Source: Lysobacter sp. ISL-50 (lineage in GTDB: Bacteria > Pseudomonadota > Gammaproteobacteria > Xanthomonadales > Xanthomonadaceae). Taken from it: a stretch of 64,000 bases of DNA. The notes under the pieces were generated by a model. That model had not been told where the DNA came from and made no database searches. It saw only the letters and a program-made list of their open reading frames with translations. Made by a program: the position numbers and the translations under genes. The stretch covers positions 120,227 through 184,226 of the forward strand of contig NZ_JAGGRI010000013.1 in NCBI RefSeq assembly GCF_018612875.1. Direction: 5' to 3'. This document shows positions 1 to 8,353 of the stretch, one piece after another; within the stretch, counting starts at the first letter, position 1; every line of letters begins with the position of its first letter.

Positions 1-1
1 C

Positions 2-880
2 GAGTTGCGCCGGCCCGGCACCGTGGCGACGACGCAGCGCGCGCCCAAGCCGCCGCTTGACACGCCGGCCGCAAGCGCCGGCGCGGACGCGAGCGCCGAG
101 CGCGAAATCGTCATCGCCGATGTCGGCGACGACGACGCCCATCAGGCCGGCGACGAATCCACGCCCGCGGCAGCGCATGCCGACGCACCGGCGGACTCAT
201 CGTCATCCGATCCGTCCGCGTCGACCGAGCCGCCCGTCGCATCCGCACAAATTCCATCCGCGCCGCTGCCGCCGCTCACCGAAGCAGCGCCCGCGCCGGC
301 GCGGCCGGCCAAGCGCGGCGCCGCGCGCAACGGCAAACCCGAGACCGCCGTATCCAGTGGCCGGCGCGCGCCGAGCTTCGCCCGCCAGCAGGCGCGCGCG
401 CGCGCCGCCGCGCCGCGCATGCACTGGAGCGGGCCGCTGCTCGCGGTCGCGCTCACGCTGATCTTGTCGTTGCAATTGCTGCTCGCGCAGCGCGACGAAC
501 TCGCCGCCGACGCGCGCTGGCGGCCGCTGGTGGCGACGCTGTGCGGCGTGCTGCCGTGCGAGATTCCGCCGTGGCGCGAACCGGCCGCGCTGACGATGCT
601 CAATCGCAACGTGCTGCCGGTCGCCGACCGCGCGGGCGTGCTGCGCGTTTCCGCCGGATTCCGCAACGATGCGCGCTGGCCCCAGCCCTGGCCGACCCTG
701 GTGCTGAGTCTGGAGGACGTGGATGGCCGCCGGGTCGGCCAGCGCGCGTTCTCTCCCAGGGACTACCGCAAGGGTTTTCGGCCGCAGGAACTGATCGCAC
801 CGGGGCAAAGCGCCGCGGTGCAGTTCGACGTGCGCGAACCGGCGCCGCACGTAGTCGCGTTCACTTTCGATTTCCGTTGA
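2..880 (+). CDS. DUF3426 domain protein, 5' end cut by window
   Basis: The reading frame is open to the left edge, so the N terminus (in this family usually a zinc-ribbon) lies outside the window. A long Ala/Pro/Asp-rich, low-complexity stretch (about residues 10-135) is followed by one transmembrane segment (around [16 protein letters not shown]) and a C-terminal DUF3426 domain with the typical CGVLPCEIP and [14 protein letters not shown] elements. DUF3426 proteins are single-span membrane proteins of unknown function, commonly encoded just upstream of fis, as here (97-bp gap). Family call is recognition of these motifs; role is unknown. Confidence 0.8.
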   Translation, partial: ELRRPGTVATTQRAPKPPLDTPAASAGADASAEREIVIADVGDDDAHQAGDESTPAAAHADAPADSSSSDPSASTEPPVASAQIPSAPLPPLTEAAPAPARPAKRGAARNGKPETAVSSGRRAPSFARQQARARAAAPRMHWSGPLLAVALTLILSLQLLLAQRDELAADARWRPLVATLCGVLPCEIPPWREPAALTMLNRNVLPVADRAGVLRVSAGFRNDARWPQPWPTLVLSLEDVDGRRVGQRAFSPRDYRKGFRPQELIAPGQSAAVQFDVREPAPHVVAFTFDFR

Positions 881-977
881 AATATCGAACCGTCGCGTTG
901 TTTATAGCGACTCCAGCGCGCTAGACTCCCCCTCCCGTCGGCGCAACCGGCGGACAGAACCTGCTACGGGGAAGCAC

Positions 978-1250
978 TTGAACGCACTCAACGACCGCAA
1001 CGAAGCCGCCCGCTCCGGACCTCGCGTTCCGTTGCGCGATCACGTCGCGACTTCGATCCGTCGTTACCTGGGCGACCTCAACGGCAGCGGCACCGAGAAC
1101 CTGTACGAAATCGCGCTGCGCGAGCTGGAAATTCCGCTGTTCGCCGAAGTGCTGCTGCACTGCGACGGCAACCAGAGCCGCGCCGCCTCGATGCTCGGCA
1201 TCCATCGCGCGACCCTGCGCAAGAAGCTGCGCGAATACGGCCTGGAATAA
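978..1250 (+). CDS. fis: Fis family DNA-binding protein
   Basis: 90-residue nucleoid-associated DNA-bending protein, close to the usual ~98 residues. The C-terminal helix-turn-helix is clear ([20 protein letters not shown] then [11 protein letters not shown]), preceded by the dimerisation helices. The start chosen is TTG at 978, preceded at about 7 bp by ACGGGGA; no ATG fits the conserved N terminus. Fis binds degenerate AT-rich sites as a homodimer and controls rRNA and growth-phase genes. It follows the DUF3426 gene in the same direction and may be co-transcribed with it. Confidence 0.93.
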   Translation: MNALNDRNEAARSGPRVPLRDHVATSIRRYLGDLNGSGTENLYEIALRELEIPLFAEVLLHCDGNQSRAASMLGIHRATLRKKLREYGLE

Positions 1251-1391
1251 CCGCCGCATCGCACGGCGGCCGCGCAGGCCCCCGCCGCGACGATTCATCC
1301 CGCAATCCACCGCCGCGCACTGATCGCGCCGCCGACTGCGCGTCATCATGTCCATGCGATGATCCGCCGGTCCCTCCGGCCGGCACGCGAC

Positions 1392-2129
1392 ATGCAGGAC
1401 GACTTCACCCGACCCGGTTTCATCCTGCGGCCGTTTCCGGACGCCGACAGCGTGTTCGCGCCCGGTCAGGAATCGCTGCACCGCCATCTGCATCCGCTGG
1501 TGTCGATCGACCTGAGCGCGGTGCGTCCGCAATGGTCGGGCTGGCTGCATCTGCTCAGCCCGCTGGAGCCCTGCGACGGGCTGGTCGGCCAATACACCGA
1601 AGACGAATTCCACGGCGAATTGCTGCGCAGCAACTGGATCGGTTTCGCGATCGAGGACGGCCGTTACCGCCTGCTCGGCGACGCGCGCTATTTCCTGCTC
1701 GAACGCAGCCTGGAAGAAACGCCGCCGCAACTGCGCGCGGATCGCGCCGAACTGGAAAAGCATTACCTCGCCGAAGAGCGGGCCTACCGCGTGTCGCGCG
1801 ATTATTACCGCGAACACGGCCGTCTTGTGCGGCTCAACCGGTTCGGCAACGCGCCCTCGGACGACACCACCGCACTGGACTTGGTCGAGCGACTCGGCGG
1901 CTTCGCCGATGCCGGCTACAACTGGGAAGAAACGGTCGAATTCCCGCTCGAATACGGCGAAGCCGAAGGCGTGGAACAAGCGGTGTGGCCGCTCAGTCCC
2001 AGCGGCCGCCGCTTCGAACACGTGGCCTCGGTGCCGGGCTGGAATTACCGCAAGACCGGCGCGGATCTGATCGTGCTGTTCTACGAGCCGGTCGAACAGC
2101 GGGCGCTGCTGACTTTCGACTGGACCTGA
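1392..2129 (+). CDS. hypothetical protein
   Basis: About 245 residues, no signal peptide or membrane segment, acidic and rich in aromatic residues (Tyr, Trp, Phe), so probably a soluble cytoplasmic protein. I do not recognise the family. Start is uncertain: an in-frame ATG at 1359 would add 11 basic residues; neither ATG has a good Shine-Dalgarno, and the one at 1392 (MQDDFTRPGF) was preferred because the region before it has no protein character. It is convergent with the TPR gene on the minus strand, 15 bp away. Confidence 0.6.
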   Translation: MQDDFTRPGFILRPFPDADSVFAPGQESLHRHLHPLVSIDLSAVRPQWSGWLHLLSPLEPCDGLVGQYTEDEFHGELLRSNWIGFAIEDGRYRLLGDARYFLLERSLEETPPQLRADRAELEKHYLAEERAYRVSRDYYREHGRLVRLNRFGNAPSDDTTALDLVERLGGFADAGYNWEETVEFPLEYGEAEGVEQAVWPLSPSGRRFEHVASVPGWNYRKTGADLIVLFYEPVEQRALLTFDWT

Positions 2130-2144
2130 GTTCGCGCCGGATGC

Positions 2145-2591
2145 CTAGAGTTGCGCGCGGGTGCCGAGAAAGCGCAGGTATTCGGGGTCTTCCGTCGCGA
2201 ACAGCTCGGCGCCGGCGCCCATGTAGGCGCGCATGAGTTGATCGGCGGCCGCATCGGCTTCGCCGGTGTCCAGCAACACCTGACCCAGGCGCAGGTGGAT
2301 GAAGGGATTGCCCACGCCGCCGGGGCATTGCATCGCGTATTCCAGCACCGAGCGCGCCGACTTGAGATCGCGCAGGTGGAAATAGCAATCGCCGATCGCG
2401 GTCAGTATCCAGGTCGAGGCTTCCCAGTCTTTCTTCGGCTCCGGCACGAGTTCCCAGGCGTCGTTGAACTGGGTCACCGCGGCGTCGAAACGGCCTTGCT
2501 CGGTCAGTTGGTTGCCGGCTTCGCACAGGCGGTTGAGGTGGTTGTAGACGGTGTCGTCCATTTGTAGCGACTGGGAATTCATTGGACTCAT
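2145..2591 (-). CDS. tetratricopeptide-repeat protein
   Basis: 148 residues, soluble, built of helical pairs of TPR type (GNQLTEQGRFDAAVTQFNDA; GDCYFHLRDLKSARSVLEYA; LRLGQVLLDTGEADAAADQL). TPR arrays act as protein-binding scaffolds; no partner can be inferred from the sequence. An alternative start is the second Met three residues in (2582). It stands alone between a convergent hypothetical gene and the lipid operon. Small cytoplasmic TPR proteins of this type occur in Xanthomonadaceae, sometimes beside effector genes, but there is none here. Confidence 0.7.
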   Translation of the reverse strand: MSPMNSQSLQMDDTVYNHLNRLCEAGNQLTEQGRFDAAVTQFNDAWELVPEPKKDWEASTWILTAIGDCYFHLRDLKSARSVLEYAMQCPGGVGNPFIHLRLGQVLLDTGEADAAADQLMRAYMGAGAELFATEDPEYLRFLGTRAQL

Positions 2592-2713
2592 TCTTGAATC
2601 GTGTGGGTTGCTCCGCAGTGCGCGCGTACGGCGCTTCTTGCGTTACTCGCTGCCGTCCATGGTGAGACTTGCGCGGGCTTCGGATCGCCCGGCCCGGCCA
2701 TCCATGGCCGGGC

Positions 2714-2758
2714 GTGTAGCCCGACTGCGCGCAGTGCGCGCAAAGCGTCGGGCTACAC
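2714..2758. repeat. imperfect palindrome at operon end
   Basis: GTGTAGCCCGAC and GTCGGGCTACAC form 12-bp inverted arms around a GC-rich centre (tgcgcgcagtgcgcgcaaa). It overlaps the last codons of the cdsA-like gene and may serve as a 3' end hairpin or be a REP-type repeat; there is no U-run, so it is not a classical terminator. A smaller palindrome (GGCCATCCATGGCC) lies just to its left. Confidence 0.5.
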
Positions 2759-3712
2759 CCACCAATACCGTATCAAATGAAAAAACACGGGCGCAGCGAA
2801 ACACACCGAATCCAATCGATCGAGCACGCCGCCATGGCCTTCGATCATATGCCCCCAATCCTTGATGCCGCGGTCGCGCTTGATCGCCGACATCACCAGG
2901 CCGCCGTAGAAGCCCATCAGGTTGATCACCAGCGCCAGCGCCGCGGCCTGCCAGGGATTGAACGGGGTGATCCACCACAAGGCCGCGCCGAGCGCGGTCG
3001 CCGAGGCGACGCCGCCGATGAAGCCTTCAAGCGTTTTCGACGGCGACAGTTTCGGCGCGATCAGGCGCTTGCCGCACAGCTTGCCCCATACGTACTGCAG
3101 CACGTCGGAGGATTGCACCACGATCACCAGGAACGCGATCAACAGCAGATTGCGCCCTTCATAACCGGGAATATTCAGGTTGATCAGCGCCGGCACATGG
3201 GAAATGCAGAACACGCAGATCATCAGGCCCCACTGGACCTTGGCGGTGCGCTCCAGATAGCGGGTGGTGTCGCCGCCGATCGTGGACAGGATCGGCAGCA
3301 GCAAGAACGCATACACCGGAATCAACAGCGTATACAGCCCGTACCAGTCGATATAGACCAGCCAGTACTGCAACGGCAGCGCCAGATAGAACGCCGCCAG
3401 CAGCGCGTAGTAATCGCCGCGCCGGGTCGGCGCCAGGGTGATGAATTCGCGCAGCGCGAACAAGGACACCAGCGCGAACAACACGATCATGCCGCTGCGG
3501 CCGATCACGAACGCCACCCCGACCACCAGCGCCATCACCCACCACGCGCGGATGCGCGCGACCAGATTGGCGATCACCGCGCTCGGCCGGTCGCGGGTTT
3601 TCCAGCGCAGCCATTCGGCGATCACCGTCGCGATCAGCAGCACGCCGGCCACGCCGGAGAACAACAGCACCGAATGCGGCAACTCGCGGGCGAATCCCAG
3701 CCATTGGTTCAT
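2753..3712 (-). CDS. phosphatidate cytidylyltransferase (CdsA/YnbB-like)
   Basis: 319-residue integral membrane protein with about eight hydrophobic helices. The C-terminal CDP-diglyceride synthetase signature is present: SPSKTLEGFIGG followed by IKRDRGIKDWGHMIEGHGG and LDRLDS. CdsA enzymes make CDP-diacylglycerol from phosphatidate and CTP. The ATG at 3712 overlaps the stop of the upstream acyltransferase (ATGA). Because it is the last gene of an operon with two CDP-alcohol phosphotransferases, a hydrolase-methyltransferase and a PAP2 phosphatase, it corresponds to E. coli ynbB rather than to the housekeeping cdsA, which normally sits in the uppS-dxr cluster. Confidence 0.88.
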   Translation of the reverse strand: MNQWLGFARELPHSVLLFSGVAGVLLIATVIAEWLRWKTRDRPSAVIANLVARIRAWWVMALVVGVAFVIGRSGMIVLFALVSLFALREFITLAPTRRGDYYALLAAFYLALPLQYWLVYIDWYGLYTLLIPVYAFLLLPILSTIGGDTTRYLERTAKVQWGLMICVFCISHVPALINLNIPGYEGRNLLLIAFLVIVVQSSDVLQYVWGKLCGKRLIAPKLSPSKTLEGFIGGVASATALGAALWWITPFNPWQAAALALVINLMGFYGGLVMSAIKRDRGIKDWGHMIEGHGGVLDRLDSVCFAAPVFFHLIRYWWV

Positions 3713-4341
3713 GCCGCCGTCCCCTGGCCGTGCTCGGACAAGGCCAGCAAGGCGTTGCGCGCGCGCTGCAAAAAGGCCTGCTTGTCTTCGTCGGCCTCCA
3801 GCCGCAGGGTGTCGCCGAAGGTCGCCGTGCACAGCAGCGGCAAGGGCAGCAGTTTGCCCTTGGGCATCACCCGGGCCAGGTTGTCGATCCACACCGGCAC
3901 GAATTCCAGCTCCGGCCGTTTGCGCGCCAGGTGATACAGGCCGCTCTTGAACGGCAGCAGCGGCTCATCGCTCTGATTGCGCGTACCTTCCGGAAACAGG
4001 ATCAGCGAACTGCCGCCATCGACAGCCTCGCACAGGGTCTCGATCGCGTCCTGCTTGCGCTGCGCCGGGTCGCGTTCGATCAGCACGCCGTTGAAGACTT
4101 CACGGATCAGATAGCGGCGCAGGACATCGCGCTGCCAATAATCGGCGCCGGCCACCGGCCGCACGTCGCGGCGCAGCGACGGCGGCAACGCCGACCAGAT
4201 CATGACGAAATCGCCGTGACTGACGTGATTGCCGTAATAGACCCGGTGATCGGCCGAAGGCGAGCAGCGCCACAGCGCGCGCGCGCCGGTCAGCAGCCGG
4301 ATCGCGGCGCTGAAGCCGTCGGCCAGCAGTTGCGAGATCAT
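3709..4341 (-). CDS. lysophospholipid (1-acyl-glycerophosphate) acyltransferase family protein
   Basis: 210 residues, PlsC-type fold. Seen: block I as NHVSHGDFVM (the usual HX4D is HGDFVMIW-like, H-S-H-G-D) and block III FPEGTRN with the lysophosphatidate-binding P-E-G; block IV is VPVWI. These enzymes transfer an acyl group from acyl-CoA or acyl-ACP to a lysophospholipid at the inner membrane. Start at 4341 because it overlaps the stop of the upstream gene (ATGA); the open frame extends further upstream but lies inside that gene. In the operon it could provide the phosphatidate used by the adjacent CdsA-like enzyme (inference). Confidence 0.87.
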   Translation of the reverse strand: MISQLLADGFSAAIRLLTGARALWRCSPSADHRVYYGNHVSHGDFVMIWSALPPSLRRDVRPVAGADYWQRDVLRRYLIREVFNGVLIERDPAQRKQDAIETLCEAVDGGSSLILFPEGTRNQSDEPLLPFKSGLYHLARKRPELEFVPVWIDNLARVMPKGKLLPLPLLCTATFGDTLRLEADEDKQAFLQRARNALLALSEHGQGTAA

Positions 4342-5051
4342 CGTGCCTCCAGCTCGCGCACGATCGCGCGCAGACGCAGGCCGATGGTCCACGCCGCGCC
4401 GGCGATCACCGCGCCCAGCGCGGCCAGCAGCAACCACGCGACCACGATCTGATGCCCGAGCGCCAGCCCCACCGCCGACAGCAGCGCCGCGATCGCGGTG
4501 GCGATCATGCGCGTGCGCCGCGGCATCGGCCCTTCGTCGTGTTCGCGCAGGCCGCAGGCCAGCCCAAGCACGCGCACGTAGGCAGTGCCGACCGCGAGCA
4601 GCGACGCCGCCCAGCCCAGGTCCGAGGCCCACGGCAACCACGCCGCCAGACCGTAGCCGACGCCGAGAAACACCAGCGCATCGGCCAGGCGGTCGGGCGC
4701 GTCGCTGTAGACCTCGCCGGCCTTGCCGACCATGCCGCCGCGACGCGCGAGCAAACCGTCGAGCCGGTTGCACAGCAGGCGTCCGCCCAGGCACAGCGCC
4801 GCGAACAGCAGCAAGGCCGCGCCGTAATGCGGCGGATCGCGCAAGGCGAAGAAGAACGAAGCGCCGGCCAGCGCCGACAGGCCGATGGCGAACAGCGAAA
4901 TGCCGTTGGGCGTGGCGCCGCGCGCGCGCAACCGCGCGGCCAGCGCCGTCAACCATTCGTCGCGCGGCGTGGCCGTGGCGCCGGCTGGCGGCCGCGGCGA
5001 GGCCTCATGGCCGTCGCGGGATTGCTCGTCAGGTCCGTGTTCGCTCGTCAT
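4338..5051 (-). CDS. CDP-alcohol phosphatidyltransferase (YnbA-like)
   Basis: 237 residues, several membrane helices. The CDP-alcohol motif is present in variant form: NRLDGLLAR, then G-K-A-G-E-V-Y-S-D-A-P-D-R-L-A-D, i.e. the first Asp of D-x2-DG-x2-AR is replaced by Asn, while the last Asp residues are kept. Family members transfer phosphatidyl from CDP-diacylglycerol to an alcohol; the Asn substitution may alter metal binding and makes activity uncertain. Start at 5051 (MTSEHGPDE) was chosen because upstream codons encode a low-complexity Ala run overlapping the neighbouring gene region. Confidence 0.85.
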   Translation of the reverse strand: MTSEHGPDEQSRDGHEASPRPPAGATATPRDEWLTALAARLRARGATPNGISLFAIGLSALAGASFFFALRDPPHYGAALLLFAALCLGGRLLCNRLDGLLARRGGMVGKAGEVYSDAPDRLADALVFLGVGYGLAAWLPWASDLGWAASLLAVGTAYVRVLGLACGLREHDEGPMPRRTRMIATAIAALLSAVGLALGHQIVVAWLLLAALGAVIAGAAWTIGLRLRAIVRELEAR

Positions 5052-5094
5052 CGTCGTGCTCCACTCAATCGTGCTGCCTTCACCCGCGCCGCGT

Positions 5095-6549
5095 TCAATC
5101 GCCACCGCCGCCACAACCGCCGCAGCCACCGCCGCCCCCATCGCCGCTGCTGCAACCGCTGCCGCTGCTGTTCGAATCGCTGCTGGACGAACTCGATACC
5201 GGCGTGCGCAAGGTGTGGTACTCGCTGTAGTCGGTGCCGATCAGGCCGATCGTGCCCATCAACGCGGCGCGATGCATCGGCTCCGCGCCGGACAGCTCCT
5301 CGCTGGCGTCGTACAACACCCACTCGCCGGCGCGCGTGCGCGGTTGCGCGCGCAGCAGCCGGCCCAGGTACATGAATACGGTCAGGATCAGCAGAATGAA
5401 CAAGAACCCGACCGGCTTGTCGCGCGCCAGCCCGATCATCAGTTTCATCACGCCCAGCGCCGCCAGCGCCAGCAACGGCGCGCTGCCGATCAGGCGGATC
5501 TGCCATTCGCGCGCCGCCGGCAGCCACCAGCCCTTGCGCCGCAGTTGCGCGGCGATCGGCGTGTAGGCGCGCTCGAGCGCTTTCAGCGTCGCGCTCATGG
5601 TCTGCTCGCGCGCGGCCACGTCGGCGGCGGTGCGCAGCGGCGGCGTCAGTCGCGCGGCCTGGGCGGCGTCGATGCGCAGCCAGACTTCATCGCGCTGCTG
5701 CGCGGCGGCGTAGGCGGTGCCCTGATAGTCCAGGGTCAGCACGCCGCGCTCCATCAGCTCGACGATGGCCACATCGGCCGCGCGCTCGGCGCCGCCGGCG
5801 AGGAAGCCGAGTTCGACGAAGTCGTCGTAACTCTTGCCGTCGCGCGTGTTCGGCCCGCGCATCAGCCGCTTGACCGCGCTGCCGGCGAGGAAGCCCCACA
5901 CCAGCGCGAACAAATAAAACGCCAGGAACGCTCCGCCGCGCCAGTTCAGTACGTTGAAGGTTCCCTGCGCCGGGGCGAGCAGCACCCACAGCGCGATCAG
6001 CGCCGCGCTCGCCACCCATACGCCGATGCCGATCCCGCCCGGCGCCGACGCCCACGGCGTCAGCAGGCGCAGCCGCGCCTCATCGCGCGCCGTCGGCTTG
6101 CGCGGCGGCGGCTCGACCCGCGCCGGCGGCCACAATGCGGCCGGCGGCTCGTCGAAGTAGCTGCGGTAGCTGTCCAGCGTGTCGCGGTATTGCTGCTGAT
6201 GGCGCGAATCCTCGACCTGCCCGCCCAACGACGGGGTGTGGTGCAGATCGCGCTTGAGCACCTGCGGGCAGAACCGCAGCCAGTAGTCGCGCGTGTCGGT
6301 CATGTGCGCGTGCCAGACCTTGTCGATGGTCTCGCTCGGCGTCACCGGGTGCGTCGCAACGACGGCCAGGAAACAGAAGCGGCGGTACTCCTCCAGCGCC
6401 GCCTCGGCGGTTTCGCGCGAAGACTGGATGGCGTGGGCGATGCGGTCCACATAGGCCTGCGGATGTTCGCCGCCGAAACGGTAGTCGCGCAGCCGCTGCC
6501 ACAGGGCGCGATCCTCCTCGGTCCATTGCGCAGCGTCGGTCGGATTCAT
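5095..6549 (-). CDS. glycine-rich-domain (GRDP-like) / TIGR04222-type membrane protein
   Basis: 484 residues in three parts. The N terminus (about 1-110) has a cytosolic helical domain with VTPSETIDKVWHAHM and a following D-x-R-x-Y-W, resembling the DUF1399 part of glycine-rich domain proteins. The middle has two pairs of membrane helices and segments (GFLAGGAERAADVAIVELMERG, with AALMGTIGLIGT later) typical of TIGR04222 membrane proteins. The C terminus is a Ser run followed by Gly/Cys-rich residues (GGGGGCGGCGGGGD). Start 6549 overlaps the upstream stop (ATGA). Function unknown; TIGR04222 proteins end in Gly/Cys-rich tails, so the tail is a family trait rather than an artefact. Confidence 0.7.
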   Translation of the reverse strand: MNPTDAAQWTEEDRALWQRLRDYRFGGEHPQAYVDRIAHAIQSSRETAEAALEEYRRFCFLAVVATHPVTPSETIDKVWHAHMTDTRDYWLRFCPQVLKRDLHHTPSLGGQVEDSRHQQQYRDTLDSYRSYFDEPPAALWPPARVEPPPRKPTARDEARLRLLTPWASAPGGIGIGVWVASAALIALWVLLAPAQGTFNVLNWRGGAFLAFYLFALVWGFLAGSAVKRLMRGPNTRDGKSYDDFVELGFLAGGAERAADVAIVELMERGVLTLDYQGTAYAAAQQRDEVWLRIDAAQAARLTPPLRTAADVAAREQTMSATLKALERAYTPIAAQLRRKGWWLPAAREWQIRLIGSAPLLALAALGVMKLMIGLARDKPVGFLFILLILTVFMYLGRLLRAQPRTRAGEWVLYDASEELSGAEPMHRAALMGTIGLIGTDYSEYHTLRTPVSSSSSSDSNSSGSGCSSGDGGGGGCGGCGGGGD

Positions 6550-7013
6550 AGCCACACTCGTCCAAAGGGTGCGATCAGTGCCGCGAACTGTACGATCAAA
6601 ACCAGCGCCTGCCGCAACAGCAGGCCGCGCGCGCCACGCCAGCGCCGCGGCCAATCGCGGCCTTCATGGCCGGGCTTGAGTAAGCCCAAGCCGAGCAGCG
6701 CGGCGTCCAGGCGGCGGGCGGCGTGTGCGTCGTCGCCGGATTCGGCCAGCGCTTGCAGCAGGCGCGCGTCGAAATCCACGCGGATCGCGTAGTACAGCTG
6801 CGCCAGCCCCGCCAACAGGCTCAGCGGCCAGGCGATCGGCACCCACGGCGGCGTTGCCGCGCCCAGGATCAATCCCAGCAGTGCCGCCAGCCAGAGCAGC
6901 AAGGACGCCGCGCACAACCAGCGCCCTTGCGCGAGCAGCGCCGCCATCGCCCGCAGTTCGAAGGCGGAGATAGGCGCGACGTCGGCCGCGTCGTTGGGTC
7001 GGTCCGCGCTCAT
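6546..7013 (-). CDS. hypothetical membrane protein
   Basis: 155 residues with three clear hydrophobic segments (around residues 31-53, 57-75 and 134-148) and a central amphipathic region. No recognised family. It overlaps both neighbours by 4 bp (ATGA), so it is translated together with the phosphatase upstream and the GRDP-like gene downstream. This gene and the GRDP-like gene are the two members of the operon without a counterpart in E. coli ynbABCD. Confidence 0.65.
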   Translation of the reverse strand: MSADRPNDAADVAPISAFELRAMAALLAQGRWLCAASLLLWLAALLGLILGAATPPWVPIAWPLSLLAGLAQLYYAIRVDFDARLLQALAESGDDAHAARRLDAALLGLGLLKPGHEGRDWPRRWRGARGLLLRQALVLIVQFAALIAPFGRVWL

Positions 7014-8353
7014 GCCGTCTGTTCTCCGAGCGCGGCCGGCGGCGGCGCCGCCTCGCGCATCATCAGGCCCAGCGCGCGCCGATGGCGCTCGCGCAGCACG
7101 ATCGCCGGACGCGCCCGGCGCAGGATCGCGATCGCCTCATCGACCGTCGCCGCGCGTCCGCTGCGCAGCAGCCAAGCCGCGACCGCTGCGGCGCTGCGCG
7201 AATAGCCCAGGGCGCAGCACACCAGAATTTCACCGCGGCCGCGCGCGGATTCGATATCGGCCGCGACCCGGCGCAGTTGCCGCGGCGTCGGCGCGACCAG
7301 ATCGAGCATCGGCCGCACCACATCGCCCTCGCGCCACGGCCGCAGCGGCAGCTCCGCGCTGACATCGACCACGCGCGCATACCCATCGCGCTGCCCGCGC
7401 GCCGGCACCCGGCCCAGCCACAGTTCGTCGATGACCCACACCGGCTGCGGCGCGCGCCGCGTCCACCAGCGCGAGTTGGCCCAGGCGCCGAGCAGATACG
7501 GCGCGTACAGCCAGCGCGCGGCGTGGCTCAGGCGGCCGTCGTCGCGCTTTTGGAAGCCGTTCGCGCCGAACACGGCGTAATCGGCCGCGACCAAAAGCAG
7601 CGACGCCGCCGGCCAAAGCAACCACAGCGCCCAGCCATCGAGATTGATCGCGACCCACGCGCACAGCGCCGCGCCGGCCAGATAGATCGCCGCCAATTTC
7701 CAGCGCTGCGGATCGCGCGCCAGCGCCGCGTCGCGCCACGGCGCGGCCATGCGCTCGGGCCACAGCCACACACACAGCCAGCCGGCGAGCACGCCGGTAG
7801 GCAGGTCGATGAAGTGATGCTGATACGTGGTCAGCACCGACACGCCGATCAGCGCGAACCACCCATGCAACAGCCAGCGCCAGACGCCGCTCAGATGTTG
7901 GGCGAACCGCACCCACAGCACGATCAGCAACACGATATGCAGCGACGGCGCCTGGTTGAACGGCTTGTCGAAGCCCAGCAGCACGTCGAACAGCCAGCCG
8001 AACACGCCGCCGGTGTCCGGACGGGTGAAGGTGAAATGCAGCGGAAACAGCAGGAAGCAGCCGACCGCGATGGCCTGCGCGGTCAGCAGGCGAAACGCCT
8101 GCGTGTCCAGCTCGCGCTTGTCGCGGCACACGAACAGGGAAATGCCGTAGAACAGATCGATCGACCAGTACGGCACGATGGTCCAGGCCCAGAACGGGAT
8201 CGCGTGTTCCCAGCCGAACACGATGCTGGGCAAGTCCGCGCGCGCGGCCGCGACCGAGTTGGCGTAGCCGTAGCTGAGGAAGAACAGCGGCCCCAGCAAC
8301 AGCAGCCACAACGCCGCCCGCGCCCACGGGCGGCGCGCGGTCGCGACGGTCAT
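7010..8353 (-). CDS. PAP2 / dual-specificity phosphatase fusion (YnbD-like)
   Basis: 447 residues. The N-terminal two thirds are polytopic, with PAP2-like elements near residues 135-140 (APSLHI) and 178-185 (TYQHHFIDLPTG). The C-terminal domain is a dual-specificity/tyrosine phosphatase with the catalytic C-x5-R loop CALGYSRS near residue 381. The domain order is that of E. coli YnbD. PAP2 enzymes dephosphorylate lipid phosphates at the outer face of the membrane; the second domain would act in the cytoplasm. Overlaps both neighbours by 4 bp. Substrates are unknown; a role in recycling intermediates of the operon's lipid is inference. Confidence 0.87.
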   Translation of the reverse strand: MTVATARRPWARAALWLLLLGPLFFLSYGYANSVAAARADLPSIVFGWEHAIPFWAWTIVPYWSIDLFYGISLFVCRDKRELDTQAFRLLTAQAIAVGCFLLFPLHFTFTRPDTGGVFGWLFDVLLGFDKPFNQAPSLHIVLLIVLWVRFAQHLSGVWRWLLHGWFALIGVSVLTTYQHHFIDLPTGVLAGWLCVWLWPERMAAPWRDAALARDPQRWKLAAIYLAGAALCAWVAINLDGWALWLLWPAASLLLVAADYAVFGANGFQKRDDGRLSHAARWLYAPYLLGAWANSRWWTRRAPQPVWVIDELWLGRVPARGQRDGYARVVDVSAELPLRPWREGDVVRPMLDLVAPTPRQLRRVAADIESARGRGEILVCCALGYSRSAAAVAAWLLRSGRAATVDEAIAILRRARPAIVLRERHRRALGLMMREAAPPPAALGEQTA

